A stretch of DNA of 29,294 bases from GCA-003244245 sp049673305 (GCA_049673305.1 JBATXM010000037.1:1-29294), one strand, 5' to 3'. Shown: positions 1 through 6,958, counted from the stretch's first letter. Notes: generated by a model from the sequence alone, not told the origin. Program-made: numbers and translations.

Positions 1-24
1 GAGGCAACGATCGAGGAACCCCCG

Positions 25-375
25 GTGAGCGCCAACACCACGGTGAGCAGCTCCGACGACGAGGCACGCCCAGGAAGCGGACAGACCGCCGGGGTGCCCC
101 CGGTGATCGGCCACGCATGGGCGTCCACGGCGACTGACCCGACCGAGACTGAACCGTGCCCCGGGTCGTCGTCACAGCAGCCGTACTTGGATCGCCTCAC
201 CGCGGCCATCGAACGGCTCACCGCCGCGCGTTCCCTCTCGCGCCAGCTCCACACGCTGGCCGAGGAAGCACACACGCTCACCAACGAGCAGCTGGTCGAC
301 CAGCTGCTCGCGTTGGCCGACCGGGCGTGGGCACTGCCGTTGACACGCCCACCGTCTTCGTCCGCTTCCCCCTGA
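25..375 (+). CDS. Small hypothetical protein, 116 aa
   Basis: I do not recognise this family. The GTG start at 25 sits close to the left edge, so the upstream context is barely visible; a GAGGAA-like stretch about 10 nt upstream could act as a ribosome binding site. The first half is Ser/Thr/Pro/Gly-rich and probably disordered. Residues about 53-105 are rich in Leu, Ala, Arg and Glu and look like two amphipathic helices (motifs such as LDRLTAAIERL and LVDQLLALADRAW). There is no signal peptide or membrane segment. Base composition is typical of the host. It may lie in a run of small genes with the two weak coding segments that follow. Confidence 0.45.
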   Translation: MSANTTVSSSDDEARPGSGQTAGVPPVIGHAWASTATDPTETEPCPGSSSQQPYLDRLTAAIERLTAARSLSRQLHTLAEEAHTLTNEQLVDQLLALADRAWALPLTRPPSSSASP

Positions 376-376
376 A

Positions 377-544
377 TCACGTCGTCTGGTTCGACGCCAT
401 GGCCACGGTCGACACACCCTGTGGTATTGCCGGATCTGCGGACGGGAAGGTACCGCGAGAACAACACCACAAGCGACCAGCGACGCCATCGCGAACCTGC
501 GTGGTGACCACGACGGCGTGCCGGAGCACCCAGCACCGGGGTAG
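377..544 (+). CDS. Possible small zinc-knuckle-like protein, start unresolved
   Basis: This frame starts right after the preceding small gene and ends at TAG 542-544. It contains WYCRICGREGT followed by an Ala/Asn-rich helix with AIANLRGDHDG. That pattern resembles short actinobacterial proteins carrying a CxxC knuckle, but only one Cys pair is present. No ATG, GTG or TTG lies in frame; a CTG at 386 is the only alternative. It may therefore be a 5'-truncated remnant or be joined to upstream sequence by a frameshift. The call rests on protein-like composition only. Confidence 0.25.
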   Translation, partial: SRRLVRRHGHGRHTLWYCRICGREGTARTTPQATSDAIANLRGDHDGVPEHPAPG

Positions 545-664
545 GACACACCCTCCCCGATGAGACCCGGCCGGCCGCCGGTTGAGCCTTGCCCCCGTAC
601 CTTGAGCTCCCGGCGGCCGGTCGGTTCCAGAATCTGCGGTGCGCGCTTCCAGTCGCGGTCATTC

Positions 665-883
665 GTGCGCGGCGCTGCCCGGCGACCCGCCCGATCCCGA
701 GCAGATCTGCCCGCAGCGTTACCGTTGCAAGCCGGCATTGGCGCCTGCACAGTGCTCGTGCGACGCGTGCATGGCCAGGTCGAGCTGCTGTTCCATGCCG
801 ATCCCAGAACGGGCGCGGTCATGACCCCGGCGCAGGCCGTCGAGATCGCCGAGGCGCTCACCGTGGCGGCTGAGAACCGCTGA
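665..883 (+). CDS. Possible small hypothetical protein, C-terminal part convincing
   Basis: The last 48 residues look like real protein, with alternating hydrophobic strands (TVLVRRVHGQVELLFHAD) followed by a helix (MTPAQAVEIAEALTVAAE). This strand-helix tail is common in small actinobacterial proteins of unknown function. The N-terminal part is Arg/Ala-rich and unconvincing, and another frame across about 640-780 is Cys-rich, so a frameshift inside a decayed gene is possible. The GTG at 665 is one candidate start and the frame is open back to 560. No function can be assigned. Confidence 0.3.
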   Translation: MRGAARRPARSRADLPAALPLQAGIGACTVLVRRVHGQVELLFHADPRTGAVMTPAQAVEIAEALTVAAENR

Positions 884-1079
884 CCTTGCACCGGCGGCCC
901 GGCTTCGGAACCGGGTGACGAACCGATGACGATCAAGGCTAGCGACCTCGTACTGGTTGCCTTCGGTGGCGGTGGCGCCTCGTACGGTCTTGCCCGCCCA
1001 CCGCGATCGCGACCAGTTCGGGTGAATCACCCTCAGAACCGGGCGTGGCGGTTTCGCGGGTGGTGGCCTGCCTAGCCAG
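884..1079. other. Intergenic stretch with no supported gene
   Basis: A 49-codon frame starting at an ATG near 927 has no ribosome binding site and a low-complexity Arg/Pro/Trp tail. I do not support it as a gene. No strong hairpin or RNA gene is visible. Confidence 0.4.
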
Positions 1080-1340
1080 TCAGGCGCCGATCACCGCGTC
1101 CATCGCTGCGGCGTCAGTCCCGGTGATCACCCGCCAGATGGCGGCCTTCGACGGCGGCGCGGCGACTCGGCCGTAGAGCTGGGCCAGCAACTCGGCCGGA
1201 ACATCAGCGGCCCAGCCGGCGATCGTGGTGAACGAGCCCATGCCCACCACGACCACCACCGCGCACAACGTGAGCACCACCGCGACCGGGTACCCGGCCT
1301 GATCATGACGACCGTCAGAGACCTCAGCGAACCGTACCAG
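1080..1340 (-). pseudogene. ISAs1-family transposase, N-terminal fragment
   Basis: Read on the minus strand, the segment gives RFAEVSDGRHDQAGYPVAVV, then a hydrophobic stretch, then SFTTIAGWAADVPAELL and a helix ending DAAAMDAVIGA before TGA. This is the layout of the N-terminal domain associated with ISAs1-type DDE transposases: a DPR-like motif, a hydrophobic helix, a SFxxIxxWA motif and a helix ending just before the catalytic domain. The catalytic DDE part is absent, and an in-frame TGA precedes the fragment, so neither end is intact. It is a relic of an old insertion sequence. The family call rests on motif order seen by eye. Confidence 0.6.
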
Positions 1341-1447
1341 CGTTCAGGACACACCACCCCGACGGCGGGAAGTCCTCAGCGGCGGACGAACGCGACCTCG
1401 CCGCGCCCAGCGCGGCGAAACCCGACTCCGCGATGGCAGGATAAAGC

Positions 1448-1513
1448 GGCAACGGAACTTCGGTAGCGAGAAGTCTGTGAGAGGACTCCCCCTGCTACCG
1501 GAGTTCCGTTGCC
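1448..1513. repeat. 20-bp inverted repeat pair with 26-nt spacer
   Basis: Positions 1448-1467 and 1494-1513 are inverted copies that differ at one of 20 positions (core CAACGGAACT and its complement). The 26-nt spacer is purine-rich. There is no U-tract, so a simple terminator is less likely than two terminal inverted repeats left by a deleted insertion sequence or a MITE-like element. The ISAs1 fragment lies about 110 bp away, but I cannot link the two. Confidence 0.55.
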
Positions 1514-1680
1514 CATCCCAACGTGACACGCCGAAGATCACCAAGCTGGTATGTCAGCGTGCAACCCCCCGCGCCGACCGCCCCACGACAGGACCGTCGC
1601 CTACATTATCGATCTTGAAACGACCGTGCCTCGCCACCAGGCCACGGTCCAATCAGGAATGATCGGCGAACGTAGCCCGC
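1514..1680. other. Non-coding stretch between the inverted repeat and a minus-strand gene
   Basis: No frame with protein-like composition is seen. The sequence lies downstream of the 3' end of the minus-strand gene at 1681-2043. I see no clear terminator. Confidence 0.3.
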
Positions 1681-2043
1681 TCAGGGTGTCGAGTACTCGA
1701 TTAGCGCGGTGAGTGAACCACCGGAAGGTAGACTCACGTTAGTCTTGACAGAACCAAATAAATCACCATTTTGAACCTGCGCTACGACTGTTCTCCCAAT
1801 CGGTATGTCCACGTCCTGGTCGATCCTGAATCCTCCAGTGGTCGCAGAAAAAATCCGGACGTGAACGCTGATCGGATTGGGTCCTAGGCCGAAGTCGTCG
1901 TAGGCCAGCGAAAAGAAACCATCGATGAATTTGATAAGGCCGGAGTTTTGGGTAGGCGGAAACGGAATAACGCGCTGACCAATCCTATTGGGCCCACTCC
2001 CTGCGGGTGGGTCGACGAAGAGCGCTAGGGTTCCGGAAGCCAT
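1681..2043 (-). CDS. Hypothetical beta-rich protein, 120 aa
   Basis: I do not recognise this protein. The start is chosen by a strong ribosome binding site (GAGGAGG about 5 nt before ATG at 2043); the frame stays open upstream but that extension lacks such a site. The sequence begins MASGTLALFVDPPAGSGP and is a series of short alternating strands with Gly/Pro/Asn turns and no Cys. Strand-like stretches include VHVRIFSATTGGFRID and TVVAQVQNGDLFG, and the tail is SLTALIEYSTP. This suggests an all-beta sandwich. There is no signal peptide. The GC content is clearly lower than in most of the window, which suggests lateral acquisition. A GGGGCCCC-centred palindrome (2151-2172) lies about 110 bp upstream. 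Confidence 0.6.
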   Translation of the reverse strand: MASGTLALFVDPPAGSGPNRIGQRVIPFPPTQNSGLIKFIDGFFSLAYDDFGLGPNPISVHVRIFSATTGGFRIDQDVDIPIGRTVVAQVQNGDLFGSVKTNVSLPSGGSLTALIEYSTP

Positions 2044-2416
2044 TGTTTCCTCCTCTAATAATTGACTGATCGCTCCCGGGACGCCGCCGACTCCCTTCGA
2101 AGGCCCGGAATAGATCTGAACATGAACATGAGGCACGACACGACCCTAGAGATACCGGGGCCCCCAGGTATCGCCCAATCGGCCGTGTCCTTCACGGATC
2201 TGCCTGACGTCCGAGGATGCAGCGGTCAGTGGGCTCGGCGTGTCAACTTAATCACGAGCGACTGTTTGTGATCGGTCGCATGCCTTCATGATCGTTCGGC
2301 TAGCGATCTCCGCAAACCCTCCGCGCGCGAGGGGAAGATCGGTACTGTGCCCGTTCTGTGCCCTTTTGGACCGTTTCCCCGGCGGTGGTATGGCTGAGGG
2401 GTGACCGAAGCAGTGG
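2044..2416. other. Upstream region of the beta-rich gene, with a palindrome at 2151-2172
   Basis: No gene is supported. The 22-bp element at 2151-2172 has GATACC and GGTATC ends around a GGGGCCCC core. It lies about 110 bp upstream of the minus-strand start at 2043 and could be an operator. The rest shows no convincing coding frame. Confidence 0.3.
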
Positions 2417-2602
2417 GTGTCGGAGTTGGAGGGCCAGAGGCCACCGTTCGAGCCGGGCAACACGGCAGCTCTGAGGCACGGCGCGCGGTCGCCTCGGAGG
2501 GTTGGCCCCCCGATTTCGGGGCTGACCTCGCGAGCGGCCAGAACGAGGCGCAGGCCGCCGGTAGCCGGGCCAAACCAGACGCGCGCACCACAGCCCGGGT
2601 AG
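2417..2602 (+). pseudogene. Terminase-small-subunit-like protein, N-terminal stub
   Basis: The first 30 residues carry GQRPPFEPGNTAALRHGARS followed by PRRVGP. A PFxPGNxxxxxHGxxSxRxV start is characteristic of small phage-terminase-like proteins in actinobacterial genomes and prophages. After that the frame degrades into Arg/Pro-rich sequence and stops at 2602, giving 61 residues, where the intact proteins continue with a helical domain. I read it as a broken gene. No other phage gene is visible nearby, so there is no case for a complete prophage. Confidence 0.4.
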
Positions 2603-2722
2603 TTCGGGGTCCTCGCGTCCTCCAGCGCGCGGTCTCCCCTCTAAATTACGGGCGAGTAACAACCTGGTGGGGGATTACGACATACTCAGTGACGGTCCAA
2701 GTTGGACCAAAGAGGAAATCTT

Positions 2723-2986
2723 GTGGGATTCCTGTCTCGCTTGTTCGTGCCTCGTGGAAGCCGAAGGGCCATGCACCCCGTCCGCGGCATCAAACGCGCG
2801 GTGACGCCGAAGGCCATCAAGAAGGCCAGACGGGCGGTGCACCCGCTCGATAACGCGGCGTACGCGGTGACTCGGTCGTTGAACACGAAGCCGAGGCCAA
2901 GGCGGAAGACGCCCGCCTACAACCACGGCTTCTGCCCGACCAACCACCGAACTCCCGCTGCCGCGGCCAAGTGCCGGAACCGTTAG
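2723..2986 (+). CDS. Small basic hypothetical protein, 87 aa
   Basis: The GTG start at 2723 is chosen because AGAGGA lies 6 nt upstream; the frame is open a little further back. The protein is strongly basic (Arg/Lys throughout), beginning VGFLSRLFVPRGSRRAMHPV. It contains two similar pieces, MHPVRGIKRAVTPKAIKKA and VHPLDNAAYAVTRSLN, so it may be an internal duplication of a helix. The C-terminus carries CPTNHRTPAAAAKCRNR with two Cys and a His, which could bind a metal. Similar short basic proteins occur in actinomycetes without known function. A nucleic-acid-binding role is only a guess from charge. Confidence 0.6.
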   Translation: MGFLSRLFVPRGSRRAMHPVRGIKRAVTPKAIKKARRAVHPLDNAAYAVTRSLNTKPRPRRKTPAYNHGFCPTNHRTPAAAAKCRNR

Positions 2987-3189
2987 CCGGGGGCACCCTG
3001 GCTCCGGACCCGTGTCCCCACCTCGGTGCACCGGTGCAAGAGTTCTGCTGCGGTGAGCCTCCTCTTTGGCGTCGCGCCCCTCCTCGGCCTCGCTGCGGCG
3101 CCGCAGACGCAGCAGCGCCGTCAACTATCTCCTCCAGGTCGGCCTCGGCGCAGAGGAAGCCCGGAACACCCCACCGAAAGGCCCGACCA

Positions 3190-3858
3190 ATGACGACCCC
3201 GATCGCCCCGCCGCCCCTCGCCAGTCAACCGCTTTACACCCCATCCACCCCGGCCGCACCAGGCCCGCGCAACGGCTTCGGTATCACTGCGCTCGTGCTC
3301 GCCCTGGTCGGCCTAGTGTTCGGCCTGGTTCCCTTCACCGGGTTCCTCGCGCTGATCCTCGGCATGCTGGCCGTGCTGTTCGGCCTGCTGGGCTGGTCAC
3401 GTACCCGCCACGGGGTTGCCACCAACCGCAAGATGACCGTCATCGGCACGGTGCTGGGCATCGGCGCCGCAGCGCTCGGGATCTGGGGCATCGTCATCGT
3501 GTTCGGCGCCGTCGACAAGCTCGGCAGCGACCTTCAGAACATCGGCCACGACCCCGCCGCCATGAGTGACGTGTCCGTGTCAGGCTGCTCGGTTGACCGC
3601 GACTCCGTTACCGCCAACACTCACGGCATAGTGACGATAACGAACCACACCGACAAAACGCAGTCCTACATGGCCACCATGAGTGTCAACGACGCCAGTG
3701 GCACCCGGGTCGGCGAGATCAACGTGACCAGCAACTCGCTCGGCGCCGGGCAGTCAACGGTCTTGTCAGGCATCAACACGACCGGCATCGCGTCGAGCAG
3801 CGCCAAAGCCGGGTCCGCTATGTGCACCGTGGCGAACGTGAACCGCTTCCCGAGCTGA
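3190..3858 (+). CDS. DUF4190-type membrane protein with extracellular domain
   Basis: The start at ATG 3190 is preceded by GAAAGG at a good distance. Layout of the 222 residues: a Pro/Ala/Thr-rich cytoplasmic segment (1-28), two hydrophobic segments (about 31-68 and 82-108) joined by a basic loop (SRTRHGVATNRK), and a polar domain from about 125. This is the DUF4190 arrangement common in actinobacteria, usually with the soluble part outside the membrane. The outer domain has a strand-rich fold typical of FxLxA or DUF4352-like modules (GIVTITNHTDKTQSY, then SMSVND-like and GAGQSTVLSG strands) and two Cys that may pair. A hairpin terminator follows at 3873-3912. The molecular role is unknown. 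Confidence 0.75.
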   Translation: MTTPIAPPPLASQPLYTPSTPAAPGPRNGFGITALVLALVGLVFGLVPFTGFLALILGMLAVLFGLLGWSRTRHGVATNRKMTVIGTVLGIGAAALGIWGIVIVFGAVDKLGSDLQNIGHDPAAMSDVSVSGCSVDRDSVTANTHGIVTITNHTDKTQSYMATMSVNDASGTRVGEINVTSNSLGAGQSTVLSGINTTGIASSSAKAGSAMCTVANVNRFPS

Positions 3859-3872
3859 GATCATCCGACCAA

Positions 3873-3912
3873 AACGCCCCGCTCACTGCCCGATGGGGGT
3901 GAACGGGGCGTT
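3873..3912 (+). terminator. Hairpin terminator after the DUF4190 gene
   Basis: AACGCCCCG at 3873-3881 and CGGGGCGTT at 3904-3912 form a perfect 9-bp stem with a 22-nt loop, 14 bp after the stop codon. The stem can act in both directions and overlaps the last codons of the minus-strand remnant at 3883-4266. Confidence 0.6.
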
Positions 3913-4266
3913 CAGCGGTGGCGAGGCAACGGCCGCAGTGGGGTATCCACGCCAGGGCAGCTCGTAGGCCGGGGCCACATCGCCGCGCGCGGCCAATGGC
4001 ACCCCGTCGACGTGGGCCAGCTCCTGCGGCCGGAACGCTAGAAACTGCGCCCCGGCCGGCACCTGAACCCGCACCGTCACCGGCGCTGCATTGACCATGG
4101 CCCGGCCGATCCGCTCGCCCAGCGCCACCGACCCGATCCACGCCCCTACCCGGCCCAGCAGCTCCACCTGGTGATCGGCCAGCGGCGCTCCCGAGGACTC
4201 ATCAACCAGCAGCCACCTCCATCGATGAGGTCCGGTCACCTTCACTGCCCGCAATACCAACCCCAC
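3883..4266 (-). pseudogene. CHAT-protein N-terminal region, internally deleted and truncated
   Basis: The 5' end looks native: GTG at 4266 with GAGGAG upstream, then GPHRWRWLLVDESSGAPLAD followed by HQV. Later pieces (GAWIGSVALGERIG, APVTVRVQVP, QELAHVDGVPLAARGDV) match what I recall of the N-terminal region of actinobacterial CHAT-domain (caspase-like) proteins. In those proteins about 35-40 residues separate HQV from the GAW piece. Here they are fused, and the chain ends at TGA shortly after YEL, inside the downstream terminator. The protease domain is missing. A frame-preserving internal deletion plus 3' truncation is my inference; the family call is from memory of sequence patterns. Confidence 0.45.
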
Positions 4267-4303
4267 CGAAACTCCTCATCCGCCGTGGACACCGCGCGCC
4301 CGC

Positions 4304-4456
4304 AGTATCCTCTTCTCCGCCTCGGCGCAGGTACACGCGCTCGGTGCGGCTCTCGACGCTTGGGAAGCCGAGGAAGGGCCGTTTGGTGACGAGGAACTCG
4401 ACGCTGCGGCCGCCGCTCTGGGTGTCGCCCGTGGATCGCGGGGACACGCCGCGTGA
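4304..4456 (+). pseudogene. Antitoxin C-terminal remnant next to the PIN gene
   Basis: In the frame ending at TGA 4454-4456 the sequence reads HALGAALDAWEAEEGPFGDE followed by ELDAAAAALGVARGS. This acidic helical tail is typical of ribbon-helix-helix antitoxins paired with PIN toxins, and the stop overlaps the PIN start (GTGA at 4453-4456), a usual toxin-antitoxin arrangement. No start codon exists in frame back to the TGA at about 4226. The DNA-binding N-terminus is therefore missing and the gene is 5'-truncated. Confidence 0.45.
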
Positions 4457-4992
4457 GTCTGGTGCTCGATGCGGGCGCTTTGCTGGCGATCGACCGCCGG
4501 GAGCCAGACCTCCTGAAGTAGTTTTTTGATCAAGCTCTGGCCTGGGCCTGGGGCACCCGTGAGGCGTTCGCAGGGAAATCTTGTGGACATCATAGGCCCG
4601 CGAAGGACCGGGTGGTGTCCGTGAGGCGTGTGGTGCAGGAGATCTGGGACCGGCGGGTGGGTGCGCTGCTGCGGACCGCGCAGCAGGAGCGCATCGCGGT
4701 CCGCACCAGCCCCGCCGCGGTGGCGCAGGTGTGGCGCCACGGTGCACGTCAGGCTCAGCTGGCGCAAACCCTCGCTGGCGTGGCGGCTCTACCGCTGGAT
4801 CTGGCCACGGGGAAACGCCTGGGCCTGTTGCTCGGCGTCACCGATAGCTGCGACGTCGTCGACGCACACATCGCGTCGTTGGCTCAGCCGGTCGATCAGG
4901 TGCTAACCAGCGATCCCCACGACCTGCGACATCTCCTCGACGCACTCTCGGTGGACGTGTCCGTCGTCTGCGTGCAGCCGCCGCATACATAG
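4453..4992 (+). pseudogene. PIN-domain toxin (VapC-like) split by a 156-bp insertion
   Basis: The 5' part from GTG 4453 reads SLVLDAGALLAIDRRE, with the first catalytic Asp of the PIN RNase fold. Translation then hits TAG at 4519-4521. The remainder is fully recognisable from about 4648: DRRVGALLRTAQQERI, AAVAQVWRHGARQAQLA, TDSCDVVDAHIA (later acidic residues) and LTSDPHDLRHLL. In an intact PIN protein AIDRR and RRVGALL are adjacent. The two flanks carry GACCGCCGG (4492-4500) and GACCGGCGG (4648-4656), so a 156-bp segment separates near-identical 9-mers. The insert keeps frame apart from the single TAG. A shorter product could start at GTG 4612 but would lack the first catalytic Asp. Confidence 0.6.
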
Positions 4993-5002
4993 CCTCATAT
5001 GG

Positions 5003-5467
5003 ATGAATGGTGCCGTGACGACAGAGGCAGCGATGGCGGCGATGCTGGCGGTGGCGCTGGAGGAGGCGCGGCTGGGCTTGGCCGAGGGTGGCATCCCGAT
5101 CGGGGCGGCGCTTTTCGGCCCGGACGGCGAGCTGCTGGGGCGCGGCCACAACCGCCGGGTACAGGACGGCGACCCTTCGATGCACGCCGAGACGGCGGCC
5201 TTCCGCGCGGCCGGTCGGCTGCGCGGCTACCACCGTACGACCATGGTTACCACGCTTTCGCCGTGCTGGTACTGCTCGGGGCTGGTGCGCCAGTTCGGCA
5301 TTGGGCACGTAGGGGTCGGCGAGTCGGTAACCTTCCACGGCGGCCATGGCTGGCTGGCCGAGCACGGGGTGGCGGTGACCGTGCTACAGGACGCCGCGTG
5401 CATCGCGCTGATGCGCGACTTCATTGCCTCCCGTCCCGAGCTGTGGCACGAGGACATCGGCGAGTAA
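5003..5467 (+). CDS. Cytosine deaminase, yeast Fcy1-type (nucleoside deaminase fold)
   Basis: The 154-residue protein has the zinc deaminase motifs: HAE (His61, Glu63) and SPCWYC (Cys88, Cys91). Beyond the core motifs it follows the yeast cytosine deaminase pattern closely: GGIPIGAALF near residue 29, GRGHNRR at 46-52, TTLSPC, GVGESVTF, and an end in WHEDIGE that matches the yeast C-terminus. The expected reaction is cytosine to uracil plus ammonia in pyrimidine salvage. Length equals the family norm. The start is uncertain: ATG 5003 or GTG 5015, neither with a clear ribosome binding site. It stands alone between the broken PIN gene and a convergent pseudogene. A related nucleoside or guanine deaminase specificity cannot be excluded. 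Confidence 0.82.
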   Translation: MNGAVTTEAAMAAMLAVALEEARLGLAEGGIPIGAALFGPDGELLGRGHNRRVQDGDPSMHAETAAFRAAGRLRGYHRTTMVTTLSPCWYCSGLVRQFGIGHVGVGESVTFHGGHGWLAEHGVAVTVLQDAACIALMRDFIASRPELWHEDIGE

Positions 5468-5486
5468 GAGACCAGGGAAAGTGGTG

Positions 5487-6181
5487 TCAGTAGTGGGCGC
5501 TGATTCGCCGGTTCGGGCCATCGATGGTGAGGTTGCCGCCGTAGGGCAGGACCCATTGGGGATCGGTGTGGCCGATGTCGACATCGAACACGATCATCGT
5601 GTCGGGGCTGTAGCGCGCGAAGACGGACAGGATGGCGTCACGCTGGTCGGCGCGGTAACGCTGCCGTACTTCGGTAGGGTGATATCGCTGGAGATTGGTG
5701 GCTTTGGCCAAACCAACGATGACTGCGGGGAATTGGGCCAGGAGCCCTCGCTCTCCGGCGTTGCGCAGCATGCGGAACACTTCTTGAGCGGTGGGCAGCT
5801 CCTCGGAGGTTTCCAGCAGGAGCACGCAGCCGGCGTAGTCCTCAACCGGACGCATCCAGCGGTGGACTGCGAGGTTGCTGTGCAGGATTTCCAGGTTGCC
5901 ACCCCAACTCGGGTCAGCAACGCGGCGCGCAGCGAGCTGGCCGAGATGGGGTGCAGCCCGCCGGCGCGGCCGAGGTGCACCATTGTGGAGCCGCCGTAGT
6001 AGCCGACGATGCCCGGGTTCCACAGCCAGTTCAGCAGATTGGTGTTGTCGCTGTAGCCGACGAACGGCTTGGGATCGGTCAGGACGACGTCAGGGTCGAG
6101 GAGGGGCAGCACGGTGAGCTGGTCATCGCCTCCGATCGAGGCCAGCACCGCGCGGATGGCGGGGTCGGCGAACGCGCTCAT
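5487..6181 (-). pseudogene. S66 peptidase (LD-carboxypeptidase/MccF-like) remnant
   Basis: Two frames together give an S66 serine peptidase. From 6181, one frame has GDDQLTVLPLLDPD, VGYSDNTNLLNWLWNPGIVG (nucleophile Ser in GYSD) and GGSTMVHLGRAGGLHPISA. From about 5910 down to 5487, the other has SWGGNLEIL (catalytic Glu), YAGCVLLLETSEELPTA, FPAVIVG, VFDVDIGHTDPQWVLPYGG (catalytic His) and RRISAHY at the end. The N-terminal third is missing. The stretch normally lying between the LRAAL-like helix and WGGNLE (about 40-50 residues) is deleted and the frame changes at the join (about 5895-5915). All catalytic motifs survive but cannot be made as one chain. The ancestor would have cleaved muropeptides or detoxified microcin C-like compounds. 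Confidence 0.75.
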
Positions 6182-6336
6182 AAGGACGGTGAGACCACCG
6201 CCACCCGATTACCAGGGACCAGGCTCGCCAGAGCAGTCAGTGGAGGGCGCATCCGCTTATCCCACCCCAGGTGCACCATCTACCACGACTGAGTTTCTTC
6301 AGAAGGTGATGTGTCAGGTCTGCCGTGAACCCGTAG
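6182..6336. other. Spacer between the S66 remnant and tRNA-Gln
   Basis: I see no gene here. The missing N-terminus of the S66 peptidase is not found in this spacer in any frame I examined. Confidence 0.35.
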
Positions 6337-6408
6337 CTGGGGTACCAGGACTCGAACCTAGACTAACTGAACCAGAATCAGTCGTGCTGCCAATTACACC
6401 ATACCCCA
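6337..6408 (-). tRNA. tRNA-Gln (anticodon CTG)
   Basis: On the minus strand the cloverleaf starts TGGGGTA (6408-6402) and closes with TACCCCA (6344-6338) plus discriminator G at 6337. The anticodon arm is ACTGA-TTCTGGT-TCAGT, giving anticodon CUG that reads CAG. The T arm is CTAGG-TTCGAGT-CCTGG, with one G-U-type pair. The 3' CCA is not encoded; the next bases are CTA. The acceptor stem matches the U-starting glutamine tRNA pattern of bacteria. It lies about 550 bp from the glutamine-rich heptad gene, whose codons are mostly CAG. Confidence 0.93.
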
Positions 6409-6605
6409 CCAGGTGCCCGTTTCCGGGCCCTCGTGCGGGTAAATCTATCATAAAATGGGCGTTGTCATCGGGATGTGCCGTGTTCATTGTTTATTTTCCC
6501 GGGCACATGTATCGCCGGTCAGGGTGCGGTTCCTTCGCCAAGAGGCGAACGGAGACCGCGGTGGGACACGTTGGCAAACGCACATCATGGAGTGGCTCTC
6601 GCAAA
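6409..6605. other. Lower-GC stretch upstream of tRNA-Gln
   Basis: This holds the promoter region of the minus-strand tRNA gene and has no convincing coding frame. The base composition is nearer 50-55 % GC than the neighbouring genes. Confidence 0.3.
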
Positions 6606-6860
6606 CTATGGCTGCACGTGCATATGGCGTGCCACCGGCATGTGCAGATATTGGTTCATTATCTGAACCCGAGATTGTTCCACAATATGAGACAGGTTAG
6701 CGTCCCGTAGGGTCTCGGTAACGATGCCGTCCCGCTGAATACATACCGATTTTACCGAGAAAAGCTCACAGTGGAAATAAACCCACTGTAAGGGTTGACC
6801 CCCTGCGTCGGGTGCGTTAAGAATTGTTACAGGCGCACCGCGGGCAGAGCTGATCTCCAC
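6606..6860 (-). CDS. Possible small hypothetical protein, 84 aa
   Basis: This minus-strand frame from GTG 6860 has protein-like alternation in its first 65 residues (APVTILNAPDAGG, LQWVYFHCELF, VCIQRDGIVTETLRDANLSH). The His/Met-rich end is less convincing. There is no clear ribosome binding site. The composition is AT-richer than the host average. It diverges from the heptad-repeat gene, and the roughly 100 bp between them would hold both promoters. No family is recognised. Confidence 0.3.
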   Translation of the reverse strand: MEISSARGAPVTILNAPDAGGQPLQWVYFHCELFSVKSVCIQRDGIVTETLRDANLSHIVEQSRVQIMNQYLHMPVARHMHVQP

Positions 6861-6958
6861 ACTTTCGGGTCAGAGTCGCGGGTAGATCACGAATGTTCGC
6901 GACGCGTCCGTATCACTGTCCAGTGGTCAACTAACTGATACATTCAGAGGAGTCGATT

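Noticed and set aside
172..936. Long minus-strand open frame of 254 codons
   Set aside because: It has Arg/Gly/Ser-rich low-information sequence and no start signal. It crosses the plus-strand small genes and matches no protein pattern.
927..1076. Small plus-strand frame of about 49 codons beginning MTIKASDLVLVAFGGGG
   Set aside because: It has no ribosome binding site and a low-complexity tail, and there is no support beyond an open frame.
6337..6408. tRNA-Gln as an amber suppressor for the heptad gene
   Set aside because: The anticodon loop reads TTCTGGT, so the anticodon is CUG, which pairs with CAG. UAG would need CUA.
6182..6408. tRNA-Gln as an integration site for a mobile island
   Set aside because: I found no second copy of the tRNA 3' end in the window and no integrase gene.
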